Source: Bryum argenteum (taxonomy: Eukaryota; Streptophyta; Bryopsida; Bryales; Bryaceae). From it: 64,000 nt of DNA. Both the position numbers and the translations under genes were made by a program. The DNA lies in the NCBI GenBank assembly GCA_037043015.1, contig CM073329.1, forward strand, positions 11,176,648-11,240,647, in the 5' to 3' direction. The notes below the pieces were generated by a model. It was not told the origin of the DNA. It saw only the letters and a program-made list of their open reading frames with translations, and did no database searches. Below are positions 12,140 to 23,755 of this stretch, piece after piece; within the stretch, counting starts at the first letter, position 1; each line of letters starts with the position of its first letter.

Positions 12140-13047
12140 CACCAAACGCAACGAGGATCCACTCTCTCCCAAATCAGAAAATAAGAACTAACAAAATCAA
12201 AACCATAATCAGCGGCCAAACCCTATCAGAACGCTCCAGGGAGATCTGCCGTGACGTGAGCACAAAGCATCCCGACAATCACTACAGATTCCGGTCCATT
12301 GATTGAATCCGGAGTCCGATCGGGAGAACAAAAGAAGGGATACTGAAGTTTCGTTCTCTCATATATCAGACTGGGTGTACTGAACCTAAAAGCGGGGATA
12401 CAATCATAAAGTGCTGGATCGAGGAAGACTTAGTCATGGCAGCATCGAAATTACGAGCATCCATCCACTTTCTAAGTTCGTACCTTCTTTTAGGTCGAGA
12501 ACACATTCTTGCATGTTACTTTATTAGAAGAAAGCCTGGGTCCCAGTAGCAGAATTTCGGTACTAACAGTCGACACATGGTGATTCCAAGGTCGCTGCAA
12601 TGGTATGCGATGTCAGCCACGCTTACTGTACACTCTGCCTTGCATAAATTTCCTAAGCTGTTGAATCTTACGTTGTGGTTTCTTATGCATGATTGTTGGA
12701 GCTGCAGATTGTTGGAGCTGCAGATTGCTGGAGCTTCATCTCTACTGCTCCAGTCACCTTTGGTAGGGTCCTCAATCCGCGTTTCTTTTGTGAGCTTCAG
12801 TGATTGAGATTCCATGCCTTGAATCTAAAGTTTTTGAGCTGCAGATTTTTGGAGCTCCATCTCTTCTGCGGGTGACACCTTTGGTAATCTTTCCATCCTC
12901 CTCGTCACTTCCCGTTTCTGATTATCTGATTAGATTGAGATTCCATTCAATGAATCGTGATAATTTGAGCTGTAGATTGCGAGCTTCACCAGCACCACTA
13001 GAGTTTCCAAGCTCAAATGTGTGTCGTCGCTTCGTGGTGTCCCGGGA
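12140..13047 (+). promoter_or_regulatory. Divergent intergenic region with a ~125-bp tandem duplication
   Basis: The region separates SCYL2 (leftward) from the ADP-ribose diphosphatase gene (rightward), so it should hold both promoters. Two consecutive copies of a ~120-130 bp segment lie at about 12716-12835 and 12836-12965. Both start with GAGCTGCAGATT and share 'ggagct(t/c)catctct', 'cacctttggta' and 'attgagattccat'. No clear TATA box stands out. The duplication lies in what is probably the 5' leader of the rightward gene. Confidence 0.5.
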
Positions 13048-14070
13048 ATGGCAAATGAGGAGTCATCACTTGCTGCGAGGACGGCAGAGATGGCGTTACA
13101 GAAGAAGAAGGATCCCAATCAGAAGCCGCTGTTCTCATTCGGAGTGATTACCGACATCCAATACGCAGACATCGACGACGGGAGATCCTTCCTCGGCGTG
13201 CCCCGTTACTATCGCCATGCGCTGGAGGGGTCGCAACGCGCGGTGGAAGCGTGGAATGCGAAAGGAGACTTATCGTTTGCCATTCACTTCGGCGATATCG
13301 TCGACGGCTACTGCCCGAAAGAGCGCTCACGAGCGGCGTTCGACAAAGTCATAGGCGAGCTCGAGAAATTCAAGGGAGGGAAAGTTTATCATATGATCGG
13401 GAACCATTGTCTCTACAACCTTCCCCGTCATGAATTGAACTCGATTTTTCAGATTCCAACTACAGAGGAGCTTCAAGAGAGTTATTACTTTTTTAGTCCG
13501 CATGAAGGTTTTCTTTTCGTAGTGTTGGATGGCTACGACGTGAGCGAGCTCGGGTGGCCGGCAGATCACCCGCACACGAAACTCGCCATTGAAACCCTAG
13601 CGAGTCGAAACCCTAATGAGGAAAAAAACTCGCCCGAGGGCTTGGAGGGCGTGGCAAGGAGGTTCGTGAAGTTCAATGGTGGTGTAGGCGAGCGGCAGCT
13701 GCAATGGCTGGAGCGGACGCTGGAAGAAGCCTCAAATGCCAGCCAGAAGGTCGTGATCTGCTGTCACCTTCCGTTAGACCCTGGTGCGACGTTCCCCTCG
13801 ACATTGCTGTGGAACTACGATGTGGTGATGGCAATTGTGCACAAATTCTCCTGTGTCGTGGCTTGCATTGGCGGCCATGCGCATGATGGTGGCCATTCTG
13901 TTGACTCTCACGGCGTGCATCACCATGTTCTGGAAGCTGTGCTCGAGTGTCCCCCTGGTTCTGACGCTTATGGCTACATCGACGTCTTCGACGATCATCT
14001 CTCCCTTCATGGCACGGATCGCATGGCCTCCGCTGACATGTTCTTCCCTCAAGCTTCCTCTCTCCATTAA
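13048..14070 (+). CDS. Manganese-dependent ADP-ribose/CDP-alcohol diphosphatase
   Basis: This is a calcineurin-like metallophosphoesterase of the ADPRibase-Mn family, which hydrolyses ADP-ribose and CDP-choline-type substrates in an Mn2+-dependent way, probably in the cytosol. It is a single exon of 340 codons. The reading frame extends to an in-frame GTG at 13021, but the first ATG is 13048 (MANEESSL), so I take that. Metal-site motifs appear in the expected order: TDIQYAD (about residues 35-41), HFGDIVDG (80-87), MIGNH (116-120), CCHLPLDP (about 240) and CIGGHAHDGGH (about 275-285). Length and motif spacing are normal for the family. The gene runs divergently from SCYL2 and convergently with the large minus-strand gene to its right. 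Confidence 0.92.
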   Translation: MANEESSLAARTAEMALQKKKDPNQKPLFSFGVITDIQYADIDDGRSFLGVPRYYRHALEGSQRAVEAWNAKGDLSFAIHFGDIVDGYCPKERSRAAFDKVIGELEKFKGGKVYHMIGNHCLYNLPRHELNSIFQIPTTEELQESYYFFSPHEGFLFVVLDGYDVSELGWPADHPHTKLAIETLASRNPNEEKNSPEGLEGVARRFVKFNGGVGERQLQWLERTLEEASNASQKVVICCHLPLDPGATFPSTLLWNYDVVMAIVHKFSCVVACIGGHAHDGGHSVDSHGVHHHVLEAVLECPPGSDAYGYIDVFDDHLSLHGTDRMASADMFFPQASSLH

Positions 14071-14888
14071 TCGTTGGAGCTCCTTCTTCTTCTCATCTGC
14101 TACTCCCCTCGTCATTGATCGTCGAGGCTTACCCCTTCTCCACTCTTTACTGATCGTCGAGCTTCTTCTCTTCCACATCTGCTACTCCATTCTTCATTGA
14201 TCGTCGAATCTGTATGATATCTGGTAGAGTTTCCCCGCATGTCGGAGCTATCTCAGATTGTCCGCTCATCTTCCATTGTTCCATTTAGTGATGAAATTTG
14301 GAGATCAGCACTGGGCCTGTTTTTACACCAATTTCCCCTCGACTCAAACTGCTGAGGGGTTGGTGTGCTGATTTACATGCTATAGAAGTGACTTCTATGT
14401 ACAAGAAATGGGCAGTTTGTGAAACCACAGGCCCTGACAATGGAGAACCTGGATTGGTTTCAGCATAGTTTGAATTCAGAATGAATTTAACTATGATCTC
14501 TAGAATTCAGCGTAATACGCTGAAGACCACAGCATCGTTGGATGGAGAAAAAGAGTTCTATTTCCTAGATTGACACTCATTTCTTGTGGTATTTAAGAAT
14601 GCTGCATCTACTCGTAAGTTTGAGCAACAATGATTGAAAAGAATGGCGAGGGTGCCTTTTCCACCACAACACGATATTCTATGGTTCAATGGTATTATTG
14701 ATCATAAATGTTGCTAACATGAGTTTCGTATACTCCAAGTTAGCAAACACTTCCATCAGATACGAAGGCCAATACTGCTTGGGAAATAACAACATATCAT
14801 AAGAATCTAGTAACCGCATGCTTAAAATCAAGTTCAGAATGCGTATGAGATGAAAGGGTGACAAGCTTGCAAAGAAAATTGTGGTGTT
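14071..14888. other. Convergent intergenic region; short tandem repeats in the 3' UTR
   Basis: Just after the diphosphatase stop, a 55-75-bp unit recurs about three times to 14210. Its shared core is 'tc(a/t)ttgatcgtcga' with 'cttctcatctgctactc'. The remainder to 14888 shows no coding signal and should hold the 3' ends of two converging genes. Confidence 0.5.
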
Positions 14889-17800
14889 CTATACAATATT
14901 TTGCAGTTGTAACAAGTAGGACTCCATATCTGCCCTACGACCTGAAATGTCGAGACTTGCAGCTTTTCTATCATCGAGCCACAGCTGACGAAATCCATCC
15001 TCCAGTCCCGTTCGAATGTGTGACAGAAGCAAAGCCCAACACTTTGAGTCCGACTTCACGAGACTCAAGACTGTGTCTTTAGGCAGACCTGCAACGACAA
15101 GGATTAAAGCTAGTGCGTTGGAACCAGCGTCAATATTTCCATGATGAGAGTTCAGGAGTTCACTAATTGAGTCTGGACATAGAGTGATCGAACTGGTCAC
15201 CCACTCCAGCAAATTGTCCCAGACCCTTCCCTTCCGCTCACCACTTTCTTCATCAAGCTCCAATTCTATAGATGCCAATGACAACAGAGTTGAAGATTTT
15301 GGAGTCACCCACTTCCGCTTGTACTCGAACGCCGTCCATTTTTTAAGAATTAGGTCAGGGCTAGATTTGGCTACCATTGATAACAGATCTACGAGGTTGA
15401 ATATGAGGCGTTTGAAAAATGGTGTAGCTTTCTCCATCCGTGATCCCGGCGGGTCTTCTATTGGTACCATTTTTAGCAAATCAAGGACTGAGTCTGCTAC
15501 TTGATGTTGTTGCGGAGATGCTTCTGTTGCCAGATTAACCACGAAACGATCTGTTGCCGAGAAAGGGGTATAGGAAGCGAACAACGATTCTATAAGAAAA
15601 ACCGCTGCAAGTTGTGGCATGGTCTTTGCTGCCACTCTGAACCCTCTAATGTCCAGGCTGCGATAGTCTCTGCAGATGTATACCATATTAGTAGCCGACA
15701 AAATCAAAACTTGCAGAACTATCCAATAAATGATTTGTCAGCTGGCCATTGTCATTTTTGTCGAAATCAGCAAAATGCTAAAAAGACCGGCTTAGTGTGT
15801 TAAGGAGTTGAAGTAATTCATTTAGAAAGCTTCAAGGTAACAGATTGCTTCATTATTAATAAGTTGAAATAAGTGGAAACTTGCACATTTGTTACATGGT
15901 GCTTCAAGGTATGACAAGCTGAAACTTACTCGTCTGAACAAAAGTGTTGCAGCGTAATATGCAGATTTTCCAATACCGATCCAAGATCTACGTCTCCGAC
16001 CATATGATGCACATTCAAAATTGGTGCTCCAACGACATTGAAAAAGCGCACCCAAGTTGACAGTAAGAATGTGCTCCACTGGTTTTCGGCCTGTACCGCT
16101 GAACGTCAGAATGGAGTGAATTGCAGGGAACCAAGATGATTCATGGCACAGTGATCACCAACTCTACAGAGATAAATGCGAAGCAGGCTGAATGACATAT
16201 AAGAAAGAAAAGCCACAATCTACGGTCCATACTATTCATGAAAGGATCGTCGTGTGATGAAAAAAGACTGTAAAGTTGATCTGAAGGGAAACTGGTGCCC
16301 ACCTTGAGAAAAGTATCAGACAATTGAGTACTTTGAAGGTCTGAAAGAAAGTGAGCAGCAAAATCGAGTGAGAAGGGTCCGTCCTTCAACCAGCAAAACC
16401 TAAAGATATTCTCCATCTTGTGCAATCTTCAACGAAACGAGTAAAGCTTGAGATTGAGGCCCTTCGCGAGCATGTATAAACACAATGTTGATAAATTCAA
16501 CTAAGATGGTTCAGGTGCAATTCCACGGAAGCTTCAAGTGGTGAGCTGTGACCAGGACACTAAGGTATCAAATGCAGAACGGACTCAGGATGTTCACCTT
16601 TCATACGAAATACTATGCGATGGTGAGAGTGCAGTCATGCAACTCTTCAACCTGTGAGCACTGCAAACCCCTGAACTATACTGCCTGCTCTTGCACTTGC
16701 TTGCATAAGGGCATGTCTCATTGTGCATAACTAGTGCACTCTCCAGTCTTAATTGCTTCTCGAGAGAGTCGGATGCTGCCTGCCAAAGGAAAAACCTCGG
16801 TAGTGAGTCATCAGCCTGTAAAGGACTAAGAGACCCCAAATGGATCACCTGAAATTTTCGAAGTATGAAAAGGTCATCTGTTCAATCCGTTCAGTCATCA
16901 CTATGTTTTGACCCGACACATGCCAAGCTCTTCACTACTTCCGGTACTTCTGTACTAGGCTCTATCTAAACCACATTAGTCAATTGGTCGTCTTCAAACA
17001 CAGCTTCGGCACAACGTAAATGGAGCTATTGTTTTTCCTTGGTAAGAACCTGGCTTCCTTAGGACCACGGCTACAGCTCGCAGAATTTCTTTGAATGTTT
17101 ATAAGCTTCTTTGGGAAGTTTAAATGATGTTATGAAAAGGGCTTGTTCGAAACCATGATGAAAAGGGAGAGGATAATGTGGACAGCGTGGAGTATAGAGT
17201 ACCTCCAAGAACCACTGTCCGCGTTGCAGGTCAAGATTAGATGTAAGCTGTACAAGTATCTGGAGTATAAACATCTCAGCAGGGCTTGTTTCAGACTCCT
17301 TGAACCACAGCACCTGAGGCAGATTCTGAAAGTCTGAAGGATCTGCAAGGAAGCTTTGCTTCTTTGTCCCAGACCATGATCTCTTTGAGGACTCCTTGTC
17401 GTCGTGTACTCGAGCAATCAGCAGCTGTTCTTCAGGAAATAGAGACTTCATACTACGTTCACAAAGATAAGCCGCTGTTAAGTCAATGCAAGCACGTGCT
17501 CTGTCACCGCCGTAGTCCTTCCATAGCAGACCCCAGCTGCAACAGTACTCAGAGGCTCCAGTATTTACTCCGCCCCAAACAACAGACCGCAGATAAAGGT
17601 GGCAACTCTTGCTCAGGATCCATTCCCTCCACCCTGTTCTTGATTCCAGTTGGACAATCTTGCGCAAACACAAGGGTGGTTTGGTGGACCGGAGCAGTTT
17701 CCCCAAAGGACTGGCTAGTACTGTCTCGCAAAGAACAAGTGCTTTCTTCAGGCTTGCGGTCTCCTGGGGCGGGGAGAAGTGAAATGCAAAGGCTAGCCGC

Positions 17801-20578
17801 TGATGAAGCCAGAGGAGCAAGAGCACCAAGTTTTGAGGGACGAATGCCACTGCACAAGTAGTACGAGCCAAGATGATACGAGTAGGTGAGTTTCTCCTAA
17901 AGCTGAACACCGCTGCCAGTAGCAGAAGTGGAACCATTTTAAACAAGGCACTTCAACCGCTCGCAAACACTCTTGAAAAACACTATGATAAAGAAAAGAT
18001 TTTAAAGTCGAATTCGTCATGATCTTGACGATTTCAAGATCGTTTCGAAAAGATCACCGAGATAAACTTGCTGATGATCTCTGGGCAGGTCTCCTGATGG
18101 AAACAGTAATCGAACGTAGACATCTTCATGTCACATAGAAAACTCTCTGTTTCTTACTACTGCGATAGTAAGACATCCTCATTAACAGTGGACAAGAATT
18201 TCTTCGTCATATCGTTCATCAGTTCCAAATCTACGATAAATCCTGCTGAAGACACGAATGGGGTGTCTTGTCCACTACAAGGAAGAGGACAACGGAATGC
18301 AACAAACTGCAGCAAGATTGTTACTTAGCAAAGTTTAAAGACATGTACAAACCAAAGATGGGACCGACCAAGGTGATGCTCTTAAGCTGCTGAGCAAAGT
18401 CAGTGAGTAGCCATCTCTCTCCGTAGTCCTTGTTGAACAGAACATGCTCCCAATAAACTGCTACATTGCGCAAGTAGCTCGCTGCAAAACGAGTAGCCCA
18501 AAGGATGTTTGCCTCACTGTCCAAGAAAAATGCGTCGCAGAATGCCTCCATCCAGTGATTGCCGACATGGCCTTCTATTGAATTCGAAACCACAGATTCA
18601 TCTCCCACCTGACTGGTCTCCTCATGACCATCTTTGTGAGAAAGTTCTTGCACGCTCTGGACTCTGAAGCAAGCCTCCCAACGCCACTCAAACAACACTT
18701 GTATCTGACAATTATCCTTCCCTTTAGACCTCCCCTCCACAATGTCCTTCTCGTCAATCTGCATGTCATCTTTCGAGTGACCATCAACTTGATCTCCTGA
18801 CATTTGTACTTTTGGCAATAACTGAAAGGGGCTCATGAACAACATGAAAGTGCAGAGCGCAGAGCATTGGACAGGGCCCAAAGAACCGCCGGAGTGCAGC
18901 AAGACTTCCAATTGCCTTATCAGAGGCAGATGCAAGGAAGTATGCTTGTGGAGCATAGCCACGTAAGGCAAACGCCAGGAGCCTAGCTTCATATGATCAG
19001 ACATATGATCTGCATTGAAACAAAGCAATCCAATTTCATGGCTATGAAAACATTTGCATCAACAAAGGCTTCACTATCCAGCAGATTCAGAGAGTTTAAG
19101 AGCTTCTGATCCGCAGTGTTGTTACTCAAAAACTGAGCCTCGGTTCAAAACATGAGATGGAATACATCTTTGATGCAACTTTGATATGAGGTCAGCTGCA
19201 AAGCTGTACGAGGTTTTTTAGGTGGTAAAGAAGAGGGACGAAGCCTCATATTGCACAATAATTGTTGTAAAAGCAACATGAGAGATAAAAGGACCATAAA
19301 AGGATAAAAGGCCCATCATCACCATGTACATAATTGGTGCTAAGAAATAAGATCCACTCAGCCCATGCTAATAGCATGTTCTTTACTTGCATGTTCCTTT
19401 TTGTGGCTCATGAGGGGCGGGCAATGGCAAAGTTAATATAAGCTAATGACTGAGACCCTTTCACCATTAACAAACACGAGAAATATTCACACGCTATAGA
19501 TACTCCGCTGCATAAGAATCCTTTTAGGCATGGCGTCAATACTCTAAAACTCCGATCGGATAATGGAACCCATTGAAAAACAGCCCACCGAATCGTACTG
19601 CAAAGCGATTCGTGAGAATACTAACCTTCAACATGTGCTTTGCAGAATGTGTCGAGCAAAGCTTGCACAGCCTGCTCCTGTTCAGCATGTTGTTGCAGTG
19701 GCAACAAATCCGTTTCCTGCTTCAACACACCTCACTTTAATCAACGCTCATGCCTCAATAGCAGCGCACAGTTCCTTTCCCTATCCTCCAATGTCGTTGA
19801 AAGCAAAAAGTACAAACACTCCAACCGCTCTAGTCGCACTAGGCCATTTCCAATATTATGGTACAGAAGTGAGAAATTATTTAGTGACATTGAAAAAGAA
19901 GTAAAGCTCGAAAGTCGTAATCAATGTGATCCCTACGCATCCTGCACCCGTAATTCTTGGGATTAAATCCCACGCAAAACTGGCGTTCCATTAGCTTAGG
20001 AACAAGAACACAATTAACCTTTCTAGTTCCACTGATCCATTTCCAGAGTTAAAATACAACAGAGGGAAAGCGTTGTCTGACAACGATAAAGAATGGAAGC
20101 TCGAAACTCGCAATTCTTCAAGTCTTCTTGAAAAGTCAAACATCGATGTGATCCCTAAGCATCTTACACTAGAAACTGTCGTAAAGCGTTCCGATAGATC
20201 CTCTCGCCTCTAGAGCCCTAAATATGAATGTTCCCTCCAAAATGTGACATTTGTATTCAATAATCTTGTGATATCAGAGTAATAAGAGATGTGTAATGAA
20301 AGTGTGCAATTAAGGAGGCTGATTGTACCTGTGGCGAAAGAAGGGCAGCAAGTGCAGTGGCAACCTCTCGCAGCTGACGATCGATCCTTGAAGGAGCTGT
20401 CACCTCAAACGAGTTCAAGTTTACGATAGGAAATTAAACATGACGCAAAAATTCAAAAAGAGTGTGCTAGATCAAATGCGAAAGCTGTGCGGATGCGATG
20501 GAATTGTGAATTACGTGCTGAGGCCACGAGCGCGGGGAACGGCGTGAGCGCCTGACGCAGCGACTCCATGGCCGCCAT
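14889..20578 (-). CDS. Large multi-exon helical protein, family not recognised
   Basis: The product is a Leu-rich, probably all-helical (HEAT/ARM-like) protein I cannot name. The start is ATG 20578 (MAAMESLRQALTPFPALVAS). Exon 1 (20515-20578), exon 2 (20329-20396, ...SRIDRQLREVATALAALL) and exon 3 (19626-19677, AVQALLDTFCKAHVE) join in frame. The two last exons also join cleanly: 15930-16090 (NQWSTFLLSTWVRFFNVV) and 14889-15669, ending LLQLQNIV. Between them, coding blocks lie near 19035-19110, 18353-19015 (contains PVQCSALCTFMLFMSPFQLL), 17100-17946 (WFKESETSPAEMFILQILVQ), 16600-16848 and 16330-16415. Their exact splice sites were not resolved. The total is probably over 1000 residues. A scaffold such as an Integrator subunit 5-like or AP-5-like protein is possible, but this is a guess. 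The gene shares a divergent promoter with bL33m. Confidence 0.7.
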
Positions 20579-20861
20579 CGTCCTCGAACATCAAGCTCCT
20601 TCCTCGTTACGCACTTCTTCTTCCTCGCATGAATGGTGATGATATGGAGTTGTGATTTCAGAAGTAATGGATGAAGAGACATAACCGGACGGATGAAGAG
20701 AAATGGGGATGAACGATAGATGAAATCCTGCACTGTTTTTTGCTTTCGCTAGGGTTTAGTGTTCCTGCAGGTGTCTAATGGTTTAGGAAGGGGGATTTCT
20801 CCACACAAATTTTGCAAAATTTGTGTAACGCAATCGACTAGAGTTTTGTAAAGCACGAGCG
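20579..20861. promoter_or_regulatory. Divergent promoter, 283 bp
   Basis: Only 283 bp separate the minus-strand ATG at 20578 from the bL33m ATG at 20862, so both promoters and leaders must lie here. 'gctagggtttagtg' near 20748-20761 resembles a telo-box (AAACCCTA on the minus strand), an element common at plant ribosomal-protein and translation genes. I see no TATA box. Confidence 0.55.
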
Positions 20862-21035
20862 ATGGCGAAGGCGAAGGGCGGATCTATCCTGGTGCGTCTC
20901 ATCTCGGCTGCGGGCACGGGCTTCTTCTACGTGAAGCCGAAGAACCCCCGCAAACTCACCACCAAGCTCGAGTTTCGCAAGTACGATCCCGTCGTCAAGA
21001 AGCATGTGCTTTTCACTGAAGCCAAGATGAAGTAG
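20862..21035 (+). CDS. Mitochondrial large-subunit ribosomal protein bL33m
   Basis: A 57-codon intronless frame starting ATG GCG AAG matches the short bacterial-type L33 family. Diagnostic stretches are [19 protein letters not shown] and [20 protein letters not shown]. Plant mitochondrial L33 proteins are about 58 residues and end in the same FTE.K(M)K tail, so this is full length. The [10 protein letters not shown] segment fits the mitochondrial rather than the plastid paralogue. The protein belongs to the 50S-like subunit of the mitochondrial ribosome. It is shorter than typical ORF cut-offs and easily missed. Confidence 0.93.
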   Translation: MAKAKGGSILVRLISAAGTGFFYVKPKNPRKLTTKLEFRKYDPVVKKHVLFTEAKMK

Positions 21036-23012
21036 TCACAATCAAATGCGCTTTCCTTCTTTCTCTCCCTCCGGTAAGCCATCTCTGCTTCGCCTCATTC
21101 CTTTCTGTCCCTCATCTCGTTTTAACAAAAAGCAGGTTTGAGATTCTCCAATTTTTCATTTTAGGATGCCTTTCCCTTGTGGATAACGACATCGTCAATT
21201 GTCAAGTATTTACTTCATCAATCTTTGAATATATCTACTGGTTCATCATCAGGCATATATCATGTGCAGGGATGAGAGCGAGCTCTTCCGCACATGAGAA
21301 TGATCATTGCGACATGATTCATGGAAGCGAACCGTTTTCCCTCTTGGCATGGCCGATGATTCGGAGGTAGGACAGATGCTACCGTCATGAATGTACAACC
21401 CTCAAGAGGGGTTTAGGATATTATATGCATTTTTGTCGACATTGTCACATTGCACCGATGCTTTTGTAAACAAAGCCCATAGTGAATCTTGTACTTTGTT
21501 GAGATTCTTCAGTACGTTCGCCTTGTCGGAAGAAGTTTTAGGAGTCGCACCTTGAAATGTCTCCACATTGAAGCTGGTCGAGCAGGAGATCTCACATGTG
21601 ATGCTCTATCTGATGGATATGTAGTGAGGTCATTTACATTTCAGAGTATATGACCTACAATGCTTTAGAATGTTGCTATGTTGCCTCGGTTTGAGAATCA
21701 GTGATCTTGCCCTGCTTTTGTTTCTGGCGCAATGTTGAAGCAGGTATGGGCATTCATCTGAACCTGCCTAATTTGCAAGTTTCGTACATCAATCTGGTCA
21801 ATACACAACCTTGACGACTTGTGCTTTCTGGACGATCAAAGCACAACTACCTCTGAACAGTGAGAAACCAATTGCACTGAAGTGTACAAACTGATCCGTG
21901 AATTTTGAAGTTGGCATGGTCAGCAAACTTTCAGAGCTTGCTTTGGGTGTTCGATTCCTCCACCGGCTTTAAGACACCCGAACCTAATGGTAAACGTTCA
22001 GTATAGGAAGATGATGTTGGTACATTTCTTACGTAAAACAAGTATTTATTGCTCACAACAATACTCTTCATCCATCCTGGAATGGCTTCCTACAGATTTA
22101 TGAAATATATCAGAGTTTGAAGCATTCTATGAAGCAAAAGAATATACAATCTCTATGCAAGCAAGGAAGATTCATACTTGAATTTTCCTGTTAAAACTTG
22201 CAGCATCATTTTCCGATAGCCGGAAATCGAAGGCATGTAAATCTCAACCTTCCAAATCATATATAAGACTTATTGTAAGTCATGTGCACCAAAATTTGAG
22301 TCATGAAGCCTTCTATTGCATGATCATAATGTATTAGTACTAGGAAAAGGTTGTAAAATTTCATCATTTTAGTGCGGAAATTCTACCAATAACCCAATTG
22401 CAACCAAAAATTCACCAATTAGAAAGTTGTTCACCTTCAACTCAAAAACAACCTTGCACCAGAAAAATTTATAAGAAATACCTGTTGGCTCATGTAGTAG
22501 TTGTACAATGGTGAAACTGCCAAAGATATTTATAAGGAGAAGTAGTCCTAAAATAGATCATTTGCACTCAAACTTATGACCCATTTTCAAAACATCTTTG
22601 ATTGGGTAAAGCTTTCTACCTCTAAACCCAAACTCTGATCGAAATTCATCCCAAAATATGAAGATTAAATCTAACACTGGATGAAGGAGAGATAGCTCCT
22701 CAAGTTTCATCCATTTTTCAATTTTTTCATTGTAGAAACATCATTGCATATCGGAACTCAAAGTTATTTGGATCAGAAGTCTTCCAACTAGAAATCTTTT
22801 GATATTCGTCTCAAGATCATATCTATATCCCACATAATAATTGGCTTGCATTGCTAAGTTTAGATACATTTTATAAATCTAATTTGTAGATGATTGATAT
22901 TAATATGATTACCTACACAGGTTTGTGGTAAAAATCACGTTAGAAGTGGAACAATATTATATTGGTGTTCATTTATTTACTTTTACTTTATCCTTCAAGG
23001 TTAGTATATTAA
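21036..23012. other. Intergenic, AT-rich; dispersed repeat remnants
   Basis: The first 300 bp are probably the bL33m 3' UTR. From about 22240 to 22830 the sequence resembles tracts at 33900-34230 and 52080-52300. Shared phrases include 'gagtcatg...gcatgatcat...tattagtact', 'aaattctaccaat' and 'catcattgca', diverged and with indels. These are likely copies of one old non-coding dispersed repeat. No coding signal is seen. Confidence 0.45.
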
Positions 23013-23751
23013 CCCCTAAAGTCGAAAGCCCCCAAAACATTCAAAACTCTTCAAAACCACCCTCTTTCAATGCAAGATGAAAATTTTCAACTTTTGACAT
23101 AATCTCAAGTATTTAACCGTAAGATCTTATACCTAACTTGTCCATGTATGTGTGTACCAAAACTTAGTTCCAAATTCCTTACCAATTGTGAGATCATAAC
23201 ATTCAAAGTTGAAGAAAAGTTTTTTTCCCTTGTTGCAAAATGGATTCAAAGTTTTTTGTGAGCCCAAAAAACCAATTTTAGGATTAAATTTGAATTGAGG
23301 CTTTTCTAAATTTTTGTTCCTGAGTGAGTTAGGAACGTGCCTATGCAATTATTACCCTCATGCGATGTGTAAAACTTAATGAAATGCTTGAACTTTCACA
23401 TGGACATATGGTAAAATTCAACTTCAAAGGCTCCTCTTCGGTAATAAAAATAGCATGTGAAGAATAATTGGAAGAAAGTTCCAAACAGTGAAATCATGCC
23501 TTACAACCTTATTTCCAAGTAAAAAGAACAAAAATTGAGAAAAAGTAAAATCTCAATCTTTGGTGAATTTTTGAAGCTCTAGCGATCTTATTTATTTTGG
23601 GCTAATTTTTAGAATCTCTTGAAATGAAATGACTTTTCGGAAAGCTATAGAAATACTCTTCAACCTGCAAAAGGTTTCATTTTCGTACGAACTAAATATA
23701 GTAAGTACGGAGCTGACCAGACCGATTCGGGCTCTTTTCAGACTTTAGGGG
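23013..23751. mobile_element. MITE-like element with TTAA target duplication (piggyBac-type), copy A
   Basis: The element is bounded by perfect 11-bp terminal inverted repeats CCCCTAAAGTC / GACTTTAGGGG, with extended similarity inward (GAAAGCCC on one end, TGAAAAGAGCCC on the other). It is flanked on both sides by TTAA (23009-23012 and 23752-23755). TTAA duplication with CCC...GGG ends is the hallmark of the piggyBac superfamily. The 739-bp interior is AT-rich with no transposase frame, so this is a non-autonomous element. Confidence 0.65.
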
Positions 23752-23755
23752 TTAA

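Noticed and set aside
13021-13047. Nine extra codons at the start of the diphosphatase frame
   Set aside because: The frame begins with GTG; the first ATG is 13048 and leaves the conserved domain complete.
13774-14200. Open frames of 121-134 codons on both strands at the end of the diphosphatase gene
   Set aside because: Overlapping shadows of the coding exon and of the 3' tandem repeats; compositionally odd and motif-free.
19563-19904. Plus-strand frame of 113 codons opposite the unknown minus-strand gene
   Set aside because: It overlaps antisense to exon 3 (19626-19677) and an intron, has no motif, and is not supported by splice signals.
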